Source: Kribbella catacumbae DSM 19601 (GTDB taxonomy: Bacteria > Actinomycetota > Actinomycetes > Propionibacteriales > Kribbellaceae). From it: a DNA stretch of 64,000 nt. The position numbers and the translations under genes are program-made. Below, in pieces: positions 26,044 through 35,263 of this stretch (positions within the stretch are counted from its first letter, which is position 1; each line of letters opens with the position of its first letter). The notes beneath the pieces are model-generated. The model made no database searches. It was given only the letters and a program-made list of their open reading frames with translations, and was not told where the DNA came from. The stretch lies in assembly GCF_000372465.1 (NCBI RefSeq), contig NZ_AQUZ01000029.1:1-64000 (forward strand), given 5' to 3'.

Positions 26044-26532
26044 TCACACTAGTTTGCACTTGATGAAGAACTTCTGCACGACCGCACCCTTGGTGTTATA
26101 TGAGGTGCCGGTGATCTTGAAGATCTGGCCGGGCTGGTACGTCCGTACGTACCGGTTCTTCGATGTGTGCCACGTCCTGGCGGGGAGTGAGCCGTGCGGC
26201 GGGTAGTTCTGCTTCTTGCCGTCGACCTTCGTCGAGCCGACGTAGATGCTCACGACGTACCGATCGGCGGGTAGGTTCGGATAGGTACCCCATTGAATTG
26301 ATGTTCCCGGACCCTTCTGCTGGATCGACAACCGTCCCAGCTTGTTCTTGTCGGTGTAGTTCGGCGAACAAGAATGGATCGTTGTCGAGCCTGAGCCGGG
26401 CGGGGGAGTGTCGGCAGCGCAGGCCTTGGCCGTCGGTCCGACCATCGCTAGAAGCGCCAGGGCGTGCGCCGGCGTCCGGGCCAGCTTGAGCTTTCTGGCA
26501 AAGTTGTCTTTGAGTTGCTGTACGGCGGACAT
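26044..26532 (-). CDS. Secreted hypothetical protein
   Basis: This encodes a 162-aa protein with a signal-peptide-like N-terminus: a basic stretch (KLKLARTPAH), a hydrophobic core (ALALLAMVG) and a likely cleavage after AKACA. The mature part is Gly/Ser/Thr-rich, with WGTYPNLPADRYVVSIYVG and two conserved-looking cysteines. No known domain was recognised. The ATG at 26532 is favoured over the longer frame because it places the signal peptide near the N-terminus. Confidence 0.6.
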   Translation of the reverse strand: MSAVQQLKDNFARKLKLARTPAHALALLAMVGPTAKACAADTPPPGSGSTTIHSCSPNYTDKNKLGRLSIQQKGPGTSIQWGTYPNLPADRYVVSIYVGSTKVDGKKQNYPPHGSLPARTWHTSKNRYVRTYQPGQIFKITGTSYNTKGAVVQKFFIKCKLV

Positions 26533-26719
26533 CGGCGCAATCTCCGATCTGGCACATGGGCGGCGGCTGCACCGCTCGGTGTGCAGGGCACCGAGCGGTG
26601 CAGCTTCGGGGCGGGATCGGTTCACCGGTTAGTGAGGTCGTCGGCGAGCCGGTCCCGGTGGAACGGCAGAACAGACGCGGAGTGCAGGGGACTTGAGGAG
26701 AACGAGGAGGCGTCCCCTC

Positions 26720-27043
26720 TCAGCACGTCCGCTCCGCCGGCTCGATAGCGATCAGCACCTGGTGGTCGCTGCGGTTGAGGTGGTCTCGGATGTCCAGTGG
26801 GTTGCCGAGCATCGCCAAGTGATGCAGGGTCGGTACGACGAGCGGCAGACCGTCAGACTCCAGCAGCGATCCGAGAAGATCGAAGACCGTATCCGGCGGC
26901 CCGGGGTGCTGGATGTATACCTTCCCGAGCCGATATCCGCGGTCAGCGGCACAGGCGATCAGCCTTCGATGCGTCGCCAAGAGCTCGCCGATGTCTCTTA
27001 CGAAAAGCATCGATATGAATCCGAGAGCTGACATTTCGGACAT
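26720..27043 (-). CDS. Small alpha/beta protein, resolvase-fold-like (copy 2)
   Basis: This encodes a 107-aa protein whose pattern (initial strand LGFISMLFV, helix, YRLGKVYIQHPG strand, PLVVPTLHHLAMLG, then QVLIAIE) resembles the N-terminal domain of serine recombinases. The catalytic serine and the DNA-binding tail are absent. It aligns along its length with the protein of the gene just upstream (27075-27371), so the two arose by duplication. Function is unknown. Start choice between ATG codons at 27043 and 27034 is uncertain. Confidence 0.6.
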   Translation of the reverse strand: MSEMSALGFISMLFVRDIGELLATHRRLIACAADRGYRLGKVYIQHPGPPDTVFDLLGSLLESDGLPLVVPTLHHLAMLGNPLDIRDHLNRSDHQVLIAIEPAERTC

Positions 27044-27074
27044 CTCACGGACCACCCTTCTCGGAGCAGATCGG

Positions 27075-27371
27075 CTACTGAACGACGACAACCGTGATGC
27101 CGTTGCCTTCAAGACGCTTGATCACCGACGCCGGCTCACCGGCAACCTCGAAGTGATGAGTGCCGGGCGCGATGATCATTTTCTGCTCGTCCTTCATCAC
27201 CGCGGCGAGCAGATCGTGCAAGGCCTCGGGTGACGTCTCGATCTCTTCGACGTGGATTGCCGTCAGTTGGACGCCAAGCTGTCGAGCGGTATCGACGATG
27301 GCCTTCCGGGCTCGGGCCAGCTCCGCCTCGTTCATGAGGAAGTGTTTGCGGATGTATCCACGCGCCTGCAT
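27075..27371 (-). CDS. Small alpha/beta protein, resolvase-fold-like (copy 1)
   Basis: This encodes a 98-aa protein with the same layout as its neighbour: RGYIRKHFL start, a long helix, a strand with TAIHVEEIE, then KMIIAPGTHHFEVAG and a final VVVVQ strand. It lacks recombinase catalytic residues. The frame is open to an ATG at 27479 that overlaps the stop of a 32-aa ORF, so a 134-aa form coupled to that ORF is possible. The shorter start fits the homologous neighbour better. Confidence 0.6.
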   Translation of the reverse strand: MQARGYIRKHFLMNEAELARARKAIVDTARQLGVQLTAIHVEEIETSPEALHDLLAAVMKDEQKMIIAPGTHHFEVAGEPASVIKRLEGNGITVVVVQ

Positions 27372-27471
27372 GATGTCGCCCCGTTTGCGATGGTCGTCGG
27401 TTGTGAGTCGTGCAAAGGTGCCTGCCGTCGCCGGGCCAACCCGCACGCGGTCACAATCGGTACCTTGGCCG

Positions 27472-27570
27472 TCACCCATTCCGGCCGCTCAGATCTCGGA
27501 GTAGGTCGGTGAGCATCGCAATCGTCAGACCTGCGGTGAAGCAGGACACGATGAGCGGTGTTGTCGTCAT
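27472..27570 (-). CDS. 32-aa hydrophobic small ORF
   Basis: An ATG at 27570 follows an excellent AAGGAGGGACC ribosome site. The ORF encodes 32 residues with one hydrophobic stretch (TPLIVSCFTAGLTIAML) and a charged end. Its stop overlaps an ATG (27479) of the next frame. It would be first in the minus-strand operon that contains the two resolvase-fold-like proteins. It might be a leader peptide or a tiny membrane protein. Confidence 0.5.
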   Translation of the reverse strand: MTTTPLIVSCFTAGLTIAMLTDLLRDLSGRNG

Positions 27571-27773
27571 AGCTGGTCCCTCCTTCCTGGGCGGTGCCGG
27601 GCCCGACTGTGTTGCTCGGGGCTTGTTTCACTCTCTGTATCCACACAGTGAACTGGCGGTGGCATCGACCACTACAGGCAGTGCTCATCCACAGGACATA
27701 TCGGCCGCGCCGATAGACTCGTCAGATCCGCACGGGCTAACTTCGCAGAGCCGCCTAGCGACAAGGAGTGACC

Positions 27774-29159
27774 ATGACGGCACCTCGGCCGCCGCTTGAC
27801 TCCGCCTGGTGGGATCGCCCGGAGTTGCGGCCCGTTCTTGCGTCTCGCGATGTAGCAGGCATCTTTCGCTGGCTGCAGCGGCACGGCTGGAGTCAGACAC
27901 AGATCGGCGCGCGTACCTACCAGTCCCAGGGCGAGGTCTCGGAGATCCTCAACGGCCGCCAGGTCAAGGCGTACGACGTACTCGAACGGATCGCGGATGC
28001 GCTGGAAATCCCCCGCGGATTCATGGGACTCGCCTACAGTGCCGCATCGCAACCAGAGACCTACCAAACGCGCGATCTGACCACCGAGGATCGCAAGAAC
28101 TTCGCCGGCGCGGTCGCGAGCGTCGCCTTCGGATCCGTGAACGACGACGCCAAGAAGTGGCTACCCGAGTTCACCAACGGTGTCGCCGCCGTACCGCCGA
28201 TCATCACGGAGTCCGACGTACATCAGGTCATCTCCATGACCGCAGAGTTGCGGAAACTCGACCAACGCTACGGCGGCGGCGCGGCCGTTGACGCCGCCCG
28301 CGGGTTCTACGGCTACGCCCGGCGAATGATCCACTCCACCGCCGACCAGCGGACGCACCGGGACCTGAAGGTGTCACTCGCGGACTTCAGCAGCATGCTC
28401 GGCTGGTCATTTCACGACATCGGTGATCAGTCATCTGCGCGGCGCTATCTCATCAACGCTCTCGTGCTCGCAAAGGACGCGGACGAACCGTCGCTGGCGT
28501 CGTCAATCCTCTACCGACTTGGCCGCGTGAGCATGCAGGAAGCGCAGCCTGTCGAAGCCCTGAAGATGCTGCAGCTTGGGCAGTTGGCCGCCCAGGACGC
28601 GGGCGACCCCGCCGAGGTCGCCCGCCTCCACGCCAACGAAGCGCTTGCCTACGCCATGCTCGGCAAACACGACCATGTGCGGGACGCCCTAGCCCGCGCC
28701 GAACACGAGATGGGCCGCGCTGACAAGAGCCGGGTGTCGCCATGGACCACCCTCTACTTCACTCCGGGCGACTACACCGGACATCGGGCGCTCGTGTACA
28801 ACTCGCTGGCCGGATACGCCAGGAACCCCGCCGAACGCCAGGCGTACGCCGTACGCGCCGTAGCATTCGCGCACCAGGCGCTAGAGGAGTCCGGTCCGGA
28901 CAGATCGCGGCGTAGCCGGACCTTCGATCGCATCATCCTGTCGACGAACCTCCTACGGACACACGAACTGGAGGCCGGCAGCGAAGTCGCGCACGAGGTG
29001 ATCGGGGAAACCCAGCACCTGCGCAGCGGACGCGGCATCAGCCGTCTCTCGGAGATCGCGACCGCAGCAGCTGACTTGTCCACCAATTCAAACGCGAAGG
29101 ACCTCGAGCATCAGCTCGTATCCGTACGCGCCACCGCGATGAAGGCACTCACCGCATGA
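27774..29159 (+). CDS. HTH regulator with TPR-like sensor domain
   Basis: This encodes a 461-aa protein with an N-terminal XRE-type helix-turn-helix (HGWSQTQIGARTYQSQGEVSEILNGRQ) and a long C-terminal array of TPR-like helices from about residue 120. This large actinomycete family resembles quorum- or peptide-sensing regulators, but ligands are mostly unknown. The ATG at 27774 follows AAGGAG. The gene overlaps the phosphotransferase gene by ATGA, and both are divergent from the small minus-strand operon. Confidence 0.82.
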   Translation: MTAPRPPLDSAWWDRPELRPVLASRDVAGIFRWLQRHGWSQTQIGARTYQSQGEVSEILNGRQVKAYDVLERIADALEIPRGFMGLAYSAASQPETYQTRDLTTEDRKNFAGAVASVAFGSVNDDAKKWLPEFTNGVAAVPPIITESDVHQVISMTAELRKLDQRYGGGAAVDAARGFYGYARRMIHSTADQRTHRDLKVSLADFSSMLGWSFHDIGDQSSARRYLINALVLAKDADEPSLASSILYRLGRVSMQEAQPVEALKMLQLGQLAAQDAGDPAEVARLHANEALAYAMLGKHDHVRDALARAEHEMGRADKSRVSPWTTLYFTPGDYTGHRALVYNSLAGYARNPAERQAYAVRAVAFAHQALEESGPDRSRRSRTFDRIILSTNLLRTHELEAGSEVAHEVIGETQHLRSGRGISRLSEIATAAADLSTNSNAKDLEHQLVSVRATAMKALTA

Positions 29160-30046
29160 CGAACCTGACGCCGGAGCTCGACCAGAAGCTCAAGCACGCC
29201 CTCAAGGCCATCTGCCAAGAAGCCGGACTGGTCGCCGACGAAGCAGAACTCATCAAGTACACGAACAACGCGGTCTACTGTCTCCCGACTCAAGGCGCCG
29301 TCGTCAGATTCGGCGCTGGCGACCTGGCCAGTCAGCGCGCCAATCACGTTGCCAACATCGCCACCTGGCTCCAAGCCAACGACGCCCCCGCTGTGAGACT
29401 CGCGCCCGGGATGTCGCAGCCCATCCTCTTCGAGAACTACTCAGCAACAATCTGGGAACTGCTCGAAGCCGGCAACCCGACCTGGACGGGCGCCGAACTC
29501 GCCGCACCGCTGCTCGGCTGGCACAAACTCACTCCGATACCCGGACTCAAACAGTGGGACCCGTTCAGCAGCGCCCGCAGCCGACTGGCCATGGCTGACG
29601 GCCTGCCGGCCGATGACCACTCCTGGTTGGTCCGGCAATGGTCCGAGATCGAAGCCGACTACCGGGCATTGCTCCCCGATCTACGAATCGGCCTACTCCA
29701 CGGAGACGCCTACATCGGCAATCTCCTCCGCGAACCGTCAGGCCGCTTCGTGTTTTGCGACTTCGACGGCACCAGCATCGGGCCACTCGCCTACGACCTC
29801 GTCGTCGCCGCCGTCAGCGCCCTCCGCTTCGGCGCAGTCCAAGACCATGAAGCCCTAGCCGCCACTTACGGGCTGGATGTCACCACACTCCCTGCCTGGC
29901 CGGTACTCCGCCGAATCCGTGAACTCGTCCTAGTCACCAGCGTCATCACTGACCTCCGCAACCGCCCCGACATCGCCAAAGTCCACGCCCACCGCCTAGC
30001 CACCCTCAGATCCGGCGCCCACGAACTCTGGCACCGCTACAAGTAA
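29156..30046 (+). CDS. APH-family phosphotransferase
   Basis: This 296-aa protein of the aminoglycoside/choline kinase fold carries the catalytic loop LLHGDAYIGNLL and the metal-binding CDFDG. The N-lobe contains YCLPTQGAVVRFGAG. It likely phosphorylates a small hydroxyl-containing molecule; the substrate is unknown. Translational coupling to the HTH-TPR regulator (ATGA) is a recurrent actinomycete pairing. Confidence 0.82.
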   Translation: MTNLTPELDQKLKHALKAICQEAGLVADEAELIKYTNNAVYCLPTQGAVVRFGAGDLASQRANHVANIATWLQANDAPAVRLAPGMSQPILFENYSATIWELLEAGNPTWTGAELAAPLLGWHKLTPIPGLKQWDPFSSARSRLAMADGLPADDHSWLVRQWSEIEADYRALLPDLRIGLLHGDAYIGNLLREPSGRFVFCDFDGTSIGPLAYDLVVAAVSALRFGAVQDHEALAATYGLDVTTLPAWPVLRRIRELVLVTSVITDLRNRPDIAKVHAHRLATLRSGAHELWHRYK

Positions 30047-30126
30047 CTGAGCTCCACGTATTTCCCGCATCGGCCGGATGAGTCGCATACTGGTCTGTCC
30101 ATGACGACCTGTACTGGAGCTGTCGA

Positions 30127-31428
30127 GTGACTGACGTACGTCCTGATACTGCTGCTGCCCTGTACGCCGATGTCGCGGCGGCCCAGAGTGAGTGGAGGTT
30201 GCCGTCGATCAACGCCGGTGTGCTGCGGGATGGCAAGCTGGCGTGGATCGGGTCGCGCGGGCGGTTCGCGGATGCGAAAGGGCTGGAGCCCGGGCCAGAT
30301 GTGCAGTACCGGATCGGGTCGATCACCAAGACGATGACCGCAGTACTGGTCATGCAGTGCCGCGACGACGGGTTGCTCGCGCTGGACGATGCCGTAGGCA
30401 AGCATCTGCCCGGGGTGGCGTTCGGTGATCTGACCATCAGGCAACTGCTGGCGCACTCGGGCGGGATGAACGCCGAGCCCGAGGGCGTCTGGTGGGAGCG
30501 CAATCCGGGAGTGTCGTTCGAGGCGCTGACGGCGGCGATGGACGAGTCGCAGGCAGCCGGCAAGCCCGATCGCCGGCACCACTACTCGAACCTCGGGTAC
30601 GGGTTGCTCGGCGAAGTCGCCGCACGCTTGCGGGGCACCCCGTGGATGGAACTGGTGGCGTCGAGGATCCTGGACCCGCTGGAGATGCGCCGTACGACGT
30701 ACTTCCCGGTGGCGCCCGCCGCGCAGGGGTTCTCGGTGCATCCGTTCAGTGGCCGGCTCGAGGAGGAGCCCGCGTACGACTCCGGTGCGATGGCGCCGGC
30801 CGGGCAGTTGTGGAGCACGATCGAGGACCTGGCGAAGTACGCGGCGTTCTGGATCGACCCGGGCTACGACGTGCTCAACCGGGACACGATCGACGAGATG
30901 GCCGCGCCCGCCGCCGCGGATCCGCGCGAGGCGCTGAGCGCGTCGTACGGGCTGGGTCTGCGGCTGCATGCCGACGACCCGCATCTGTTCGTCGGGCACA
31001 CCGGGTCGATGCCTGGCTTCCTGGCGGGACTGTTCGTCGACCGGCCCCGGCGGATCGGCGCTGTGACGTTGGGCAATGCGACGTACGGGAAATGCGCGTC
31101 GGTGCCATTGGACCTGATGCGCACGCTGGCGTCGTACGAGCCGTCGCTGCCGGCGGAGTGGGTGCCGGAGCCGGAGCTTGCCCAGGGCGAGGAACTGCTG
31201 GGGCACTGGTACTGGGGCAACACGCCGCTGACGCTGTCCGTGGCGAGCGGCATCCTCCAGTTGGCCGGTGCGATGTCGTGCCGGTTCTCGCCGGTCGGTC
31301 CAGACCTGTATCGCGGCCGCGACGGCTACTTCGCCGGCGAGCGGCTCCGCGTCATCCGAGAGGGCGACGAGATCAGCCACCTCAACCTAGCCACCTTCAC
31401 CCTGACGCGCACGCCGTACGGCACCTGA
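30127..31428 (+). CDS. Serine hydrolase, beta-lactamase class C family
   Basis: This encodes a 433-aa penicillin-binding-protein-like hydrolase with all three motifs: SITK near residue 65, YSN in HHYSNLGYG, and HTG in VGHTGSMPGF. No signal peptide is visible, so it is probably cytoplasmic. A C-terminal domain of ~110 residues follows the catalytic part. The substrate could be an ester, a peptide or a beta-lactam. The 80 bp upstream show no clear promoter. Confidence 0.88.
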   Translation: MTDVRPDTAAALYADVAAAQSEWRLPSINAGVLRDGKLAWIGSRGRFADAKGLEPGPDVQYRIGSITKTMTAVLVMQCRDDGLLALDDAVGKHLPGVAFGDLTIRQLLAHSGGMNAEPEGVWWERNPGVSFEALTAAMDESQAAGKPDRRHHYSNLGYGLLGEVAARLRGTPWMELVASRILDPLEMRRTTYFPVAPAAQGFSVHPFSGRLEEEPAYDSGAMAPAGQLWSTIEDLAKYAAFWIDPGYDVLNRDTIDEMAAPAAADPREALSASYGLGLRLHADDPHLFVGHTGSMPGFLAGLFVDRPRRIGAVTLGNATYGKCASVPLDLMRTLASYEPSLPAEWVPEPELAQGEELLGHWYWGNTPLTLSVASGILQLAGAMSCRFSPVGPDLYRGRDGYFAGERLRVIREGDEISHLNLATFTLTRTPYGT

Positions 31429-31464
31429 CATAGCTTCTGTGTCTCATCACGCACGGCAGGTCGG

Positions 31465-31524
31465 TTGACACGCAACGTCTCCGGGTTAGTAAGTTAGGGA
31501 TACCTAAGTAAGGGTTACCTTACT
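31465..31524 (+). promoter_or_regulatory. Iron-regulated promoter with two iron boxes
   Basis: TTGACA (31465-31470) and TAGTAA (31487-31492) form a promoter with a 16-bp spacer. Just downstream lie two palindromes: TTAGGGATACCTAA (31494-31507, imperfect at the centre) and AGTAAGGGTTACCTTACT (31507-31524). Both resemble the DmdR/IdeR consensus TTAGGTTAGSCTAACCTAA. The operon should be repressed when iron is plentiful. Confidence 0.8.
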
Positions 31525-31548
31525 AAACAACTTTCCTGGAGAAGCTGG

Positions 31549-33078
31549 ATGTCGTCCCCCGACGCACCGCACAGTCCCTTCGATCGCGACCAGCGCGTGG
31601 AGGACCGTCGCCGATGGCCCTTGGCCTCGACCGTGCGGGACCGCCAACGAGGCCCGCTGCCAGCCGGTACGCCGGCCGCCGTGCTGCAGCGTACGACGAA
31701 TGTGCTCCAGCGTACGACCGTGCTGGACAACACGACGGAAGGGTTCGGCGCGCCGCGAGTGCCGTCGACCGGGGTCGGTGAGTCGGCCGCGCTGGACCTG
31801 ATCGCCGGCCTGCTCGACCGGGATGGGATCGATCTCAGCCACCCGCACGCGGCCGCGCATCTGCAGCCGCCGGTGCTGCAGGTCGCGGTCGACGCGGACG
31901 CGCTGGCGTCGGCGAGCAACGCGTCGATGGACACCTACGACTCGGGTCCGGCGACGCTGGCGATCGAGCAGTGGGTGGTCCAAGCGCTCGCGGGAATGGC
32001 GGGATTCGGCCCCGCCGCCGATGGCGTGCTCACCCCTGGCGGCTCGATCTCGAACCTGCTCGCAGTACTGATCGCGCGCGACCACGCAGCCGCTGCCATC
32101 GGCATCGACGTACGGCGAAACGGGCTGCACGGCCTGGAGAAGCCGGTCGTGTTCTGCTCCGAACTGGCGCACTTCTCGATTCAGCGCGCGTGTGCCACGC
32201 TCGGTCTCGGCGAGGACGCGGCCATCACGATCCCGGCCGACGGTGACTTCCGGATGCGGGCGGACATCTTGTCCGACGAGCTGGACAAGCCCGGCCGTAC
32301 GCCGATCGCCGTGGTTGCCACCGCCGGTACGACGGACTACGGCTCGATCGACCCGATCGCGGACGTTGCCGCGCTGGCGCGACAGCACGGCGCATGGGTG
32401 CATGTGGACGCGGCGTACGGGTTCGGTGCATTGTTCTCGGACCGGCTCGCGCCGCTGCTCGCCGAGCTGCCGTGCGCGGACTCGGTGACGCTGGATCTGC
32501 ACAAGATCGGCTGGCAGCCGGCCGCCGCCAGCATGTTGCTGGTGGCCGACCGGGACAGGTTCGCCTCGTTGGGCCGTTCGGTGGACTACCTCAACCCGGC
32601 CGACGACATCGATTCCGGTTTGGACGGATTGCTCGGCCGCAGCCTGCAGACCACTCGCCGGCCGGACGCGGTGAAAGTCGCCACCACGCTGACGGCATAC
32701 GGCCGCGCCGGACTGGGCAAGATGCTCGACACCTGTCACGAGCTCGCGCACGCCGCCGCGGCCAGGATCGTTGCCGACAGCAACCTTGAGTTGCTGGCGC
32801 CGGTGACCCTGACCACGGTGCTGTTCCGGGTCGCGGGCCAGGGACTGGCGGCATCCGAGCGGGATGCTGTTCAGGGCGAGGTCCGGCGCCGGTTGCTGAC
32901 GTCGGGTCGGGCGCTGATCGGCCGGACCAGGATCCCGGCCCGCGGCGGCCGTCCGGCGGTGGTCGCGTTGAAGCTGACGCTGCTGAACCCGAACGCCGGC
33001 GCGACGGATATCGAAGAACTGCTCGACCAGATCGTGGCCGCTGGTCACGACGTCCTGTCTCGCGAGGGAGCAGCGTGA
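31549..33078 (+). CDS. PLP-dependent diamine-forming decarboxylase (siderophore)
   Basis: This encodes a 509-aa group II PLP decarboxylase, homologous to DesA (lysine to cadaverine) and RhbB (2,4-diaminobutyrate to diaminopropane). The PLP lysine is in LDLHKIGWQP. The first step of the siderophore pathway is to make the diamine backbone. No diaminobutyrate aminotransferase (RhbA) is adjacent, which favours lysine as substrate. A short duplicated VLQRTT segment occurs near residue 45. The ATG follows a CTGGAGAAG ribosome site; the stop overlaps the next gene (GTGA). Confidence 0.88.
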   Translation: MSSPDAPHSPFDRDQRVEDRRRWPLASTVRDRQRGPLPAGTPAAVLQRTTNVLQRTTVLDNTTEGFGAPRVPSTGVGESAALDLIAGLLDRDGIDLSHPHAAAHLQPPVLQVAVDADALASASNASMDTYDSGPATLAIEQWVVQALAGMAGFGPAADGVLTPGGSISNLLAVLIARDHAAAAIGIDVRRNGLHGLEKPVVFCSELAHFSIQRACATLGLGEDAAITIPADGDFRMRADILSDELDKPGRTPIAVVATAGTTDYGSIDPIADVAALARQHGAWVHVDAAYGFGALFSDRLAPLLAELPCADSVTLDLHKIGWQPAAASMLLVADRDRFASLGRSVDYLNPADDIDSGLDGLLGRSLQTTRRPDAVKVATTLTAYGRAGLGKMLDTCHELAHAAAARIVADSNLELLAPVTLTTVLFRVAGQGLAASERDAVQGEVRRRLLTSGRALIGRTRIPARGGRPAVVALKLTLLNPNAGATDIEELLDQIVAAGHDVLSREGAA

Positions 33079-34721
33079 ACTCACCGACCTCAGTGGCAGT
33101 CGAAGCCCATCTCAACGCCATCCTCCGGTGCTACACCCGAGAGACCTCCGTGCCGGTCGCAGCCGGCCCGCTGACGCTGACCGTCGGCCCTTCGACCTTG
33201 ACGGCGACCGTCCTGCACGCGTCGAAGACGGGGTTGCACCAGTTCACCGACATCCGCGTAGACGGCGCACGAGTGAGTCCCGAGCAACTCGTCCGGTTGC
33301 TGTCCGTCGACGCGGATCCGGCCGAGATCGACGACCTCGCCGCCCGTACCGCGGAATCGGTCCGCAACGTGACGGTCTTCGTCGCCGACCAGGGCGAGCG
33401 TGGGCCTGGTCGTTTTCTCGAGGCGGAACAGGCCTTGCTGTTCGGCCATCTGAACCACCCGGCTCCGAAGAGCCGAGACGGGTTGAGCGGTGCCGAGCTG
33501 ACGGCGTACTCGCCGGAGCTGGGCGGCCGCTTCGCAGTGCACTGGTTCGCGGTGGACGCCGAGTTGGTGTCGTCGGACCAGGTGGCCGGCGCGCCATCAC
33601 TGCAGGGACTGGACGCCTTGCAGTTGATGGCCGCGCTGGCCGGTATCAGTGCTCCTGACGGTCAGGTGCTGGTGCCAGCTCATCCCTGGCAGGCCGCTGC
33701 TGTCCTGCAACGCCCACGGGTAGCCGCACTGGTCGCTGAAGGCCGGGTGGAGCCGCTGGGACCGCTGGGCGCGCAGTGGTACCCGACGTCGAGTCTGCGC
33801 ACGGTCTACCACCCGGACCTGCCGGTGATGCTCAAGCTGTCGCTCGGCTTGCGCATCACGAACTCCCGGCGCGAGTCGACGCCGACAGAGCTGCGACGCG
33901 GCCTGGAGATCAACCGCCTCCTCGACGCCGCCTACAACGCCGGTACTGCGACCGCGCATCCGCGGTTCTCCATCGTGCGGGACCCGGCGTGGGTGGCACT
34001 GGACGAGGGCGGCCCGCTGTTGACCGGGCTGGACGTCGCTGTGCGCGAAGTACCTGCCGATGTCGACAGCTATGCCTGCCTGGCCGGGCTAGTCGCGCCG
34101 CGGCCTGGACAGCTCAGTCGACTAGGTGCTGCTGTCGCCGGTCATGGCGATGGCGGTGCAGAGGCCTGGGTGGCGTCGTATGTGGATGAGGTACTCGTCC
34201 CGATGCTCCACCTGTACGCCGAGACGGGTATCGGGCTGGAAGCGCATCAGCAGAACACGCTGGTCCGGCTGGATGACGCCGGACGCGTTGCAGGTGGGGC
34301 GTACCGGGACAATCAGGGCTACTACCTGGCATCGTCGTACCTGCAGGGTTTGCTGGAGGTCACCGGGCTGCGGGACTCAACACTGGCTGTCGTGGACGAC
34401 GCCATCGTCGACGACCGACTGACCTACTACATGCTCCACAACCAGGCCTTGGCCGTGGTGGGCTCACTGGCCGTTGATGGGCTGGCCGATGAAGACCAGC
34501 TGCTCGGTGTGGTCCGCGACCGGCTCTCGGAGGCTCTGCCGTCGCTGAAGGCTGCGGGGCCCGATGGAGAGCGCCTGGCGCAGCGCTGGCTCTCTGCTGA
34601 GCAGCTGCCCTGCAAGGCGAACATGATGACCCGGCTGCGCGGCATCGATGAGGTAGTAGCGCCACTGGATGCGCAGTCGGTCTATCTGGACATCCCGAAC
34701 CCTCTCCGGTTGGCGCAGTGA
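33075..34721 (+). CDS. NIS synthetase (IucA/IucC family), first copy
   Basis: This 548-aa NRPS-independent siderophore synthetase activates a carboxylic acid with ATP and joins it to an amine or hydroxylamine. Family segments include FGHLNHPAPKSRDG, VPAHPWQ, SSLRTVYHPDLPVMLKLSL and the EAHQQNTLVRL segment near the C-terminal active site. It clearly differs from the second synthetase in the operon, so they probably catalyse successive condensations. By order it matches RhbC of rhizobactin 1021. The precise NIS subtype (A, B or C) needs phylogeny. Confidence 0.88.
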   Translation: MNSPTSVAVEAHLNAILRCYTRETSVPVAAGPLTLTVGPSTLTATVLHASKTGLHQFTDIRVDGARVSPEQLVRLLSVDADPAEIDDLAARTAESVRNVTVFVADQGERGPGRFLEAEQALLFGHLNHPAPKSRDGLSGAELTAYSPELGGRFAVHWFAVDAELVSSDQVAGAPSLQGLDALQLMAALAGISAPDGQVLVPAHPWQAAAVLQRPRVAALVAEGRVEPLGPLGAQWYPTSSLRTVYHPDLPVMLKLSLGLRITNSRRESTPTELRRGLEINRLLDAAYNAGTATAHPRFSIVRDPAWVALDEGGPLLTGLDVAVREVPADVDSYACLAGLVAPRPGQLSRLGAAVAGHGDGGAEAWVASYVDEVLVPMLHLYAETGIGLEAHQQNTLVRLDDAGRVAGGAYRDNQGYYLASSYLQGLLEVTGLRDSTLAVVDDAIVDDRLTYYMLHNQALAVVGSLAVDGLADEDQLLGVVRDRLSEALPSLKAAGPDGERLAQRWLSAEQLPCKANMMTRLRGIDEVVAPLDAQSVYLDIPNPLRLAQ

Positions 34722-35263
34722 GGTGCGACGTCGCCCCGCTGTTGCATCTGGACAACGGCTTCGACCTGCGGCCTGCCAAGACCTCGGACGCGTCGACCAT
34801 CGCGTGGTGGATGGTCCAGCCCTACATCCAGAAGTGGTGGCACCAGGACTGGTCGGTCGAACGCTGGGCGCAGTCGATCGAGGAGCAGCTCGCCGGTGAG
34901 CACTCGATCCCTTGCCTGACCTCCGTCGACGGCGAGGACTTCGGCTACGTGGAGCTGTACAGGGTGCGACACGACCGACTGGCGGAGTACTACGCCTGGC
35001 AGCAGCACGACTGGGGCCTGCACGTGGCGATCGGCGACCCTGACCGGCTCGGCAGAGGAGTGGGACGTCAACTGCTGACTTCGCTGGCCGACGCGTTGCT
35101 GCGGGCGGATCCTCGCTGCAACCGGGTGGTCGCGGAGCCTGACCTCACCAATCACCGGTCGGTCCGCGCGTTCGACGCGGCCGGCTTCGTCGCCCAAGGG
35201 GAGCTACAGCTCCCCGAGAAGACCGCACTACTGATGGTCCGCACCCGGACTGTGGAGGCCTGA
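34718..35263 (+). CDS. Hydroxylamine N-acyltransferase (siderophore GNAT)
   Basis: This encodes a 181-aa GNAT of the IucB/DesC/RhbD type, which acylates the hydroxylated terminal amine to make the hydroxamate. Typical segments are WWMVQPYIQKWWHQDWS and the acyl-CoA binding part IGDPDRLGRGVGRQLL, followed by DLTNHRSVRAFDAAGF. It is coupled on both sides (GTGA and TGATG overlaps). Whether it uses acetyl- or succinyl-CoA cannot be read directly. Confidence 0.88.
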   Translation: MRCDVAPLLHLDNGFDLRPAKTSDASTIAWWMVQPYIQKWWHQDWSVERWAQSIEEQLAGEHSIPCLTSVDGEDFGYVELYRVRHDRLAEYYAWQQHDWGLHVAIGDPDRLGRGVGRQLLTSLADALLRADPRCNRVVAEPDLTNHRSVRAFDAAGFVAQGELQLPEKTALLMVRTRTVEA

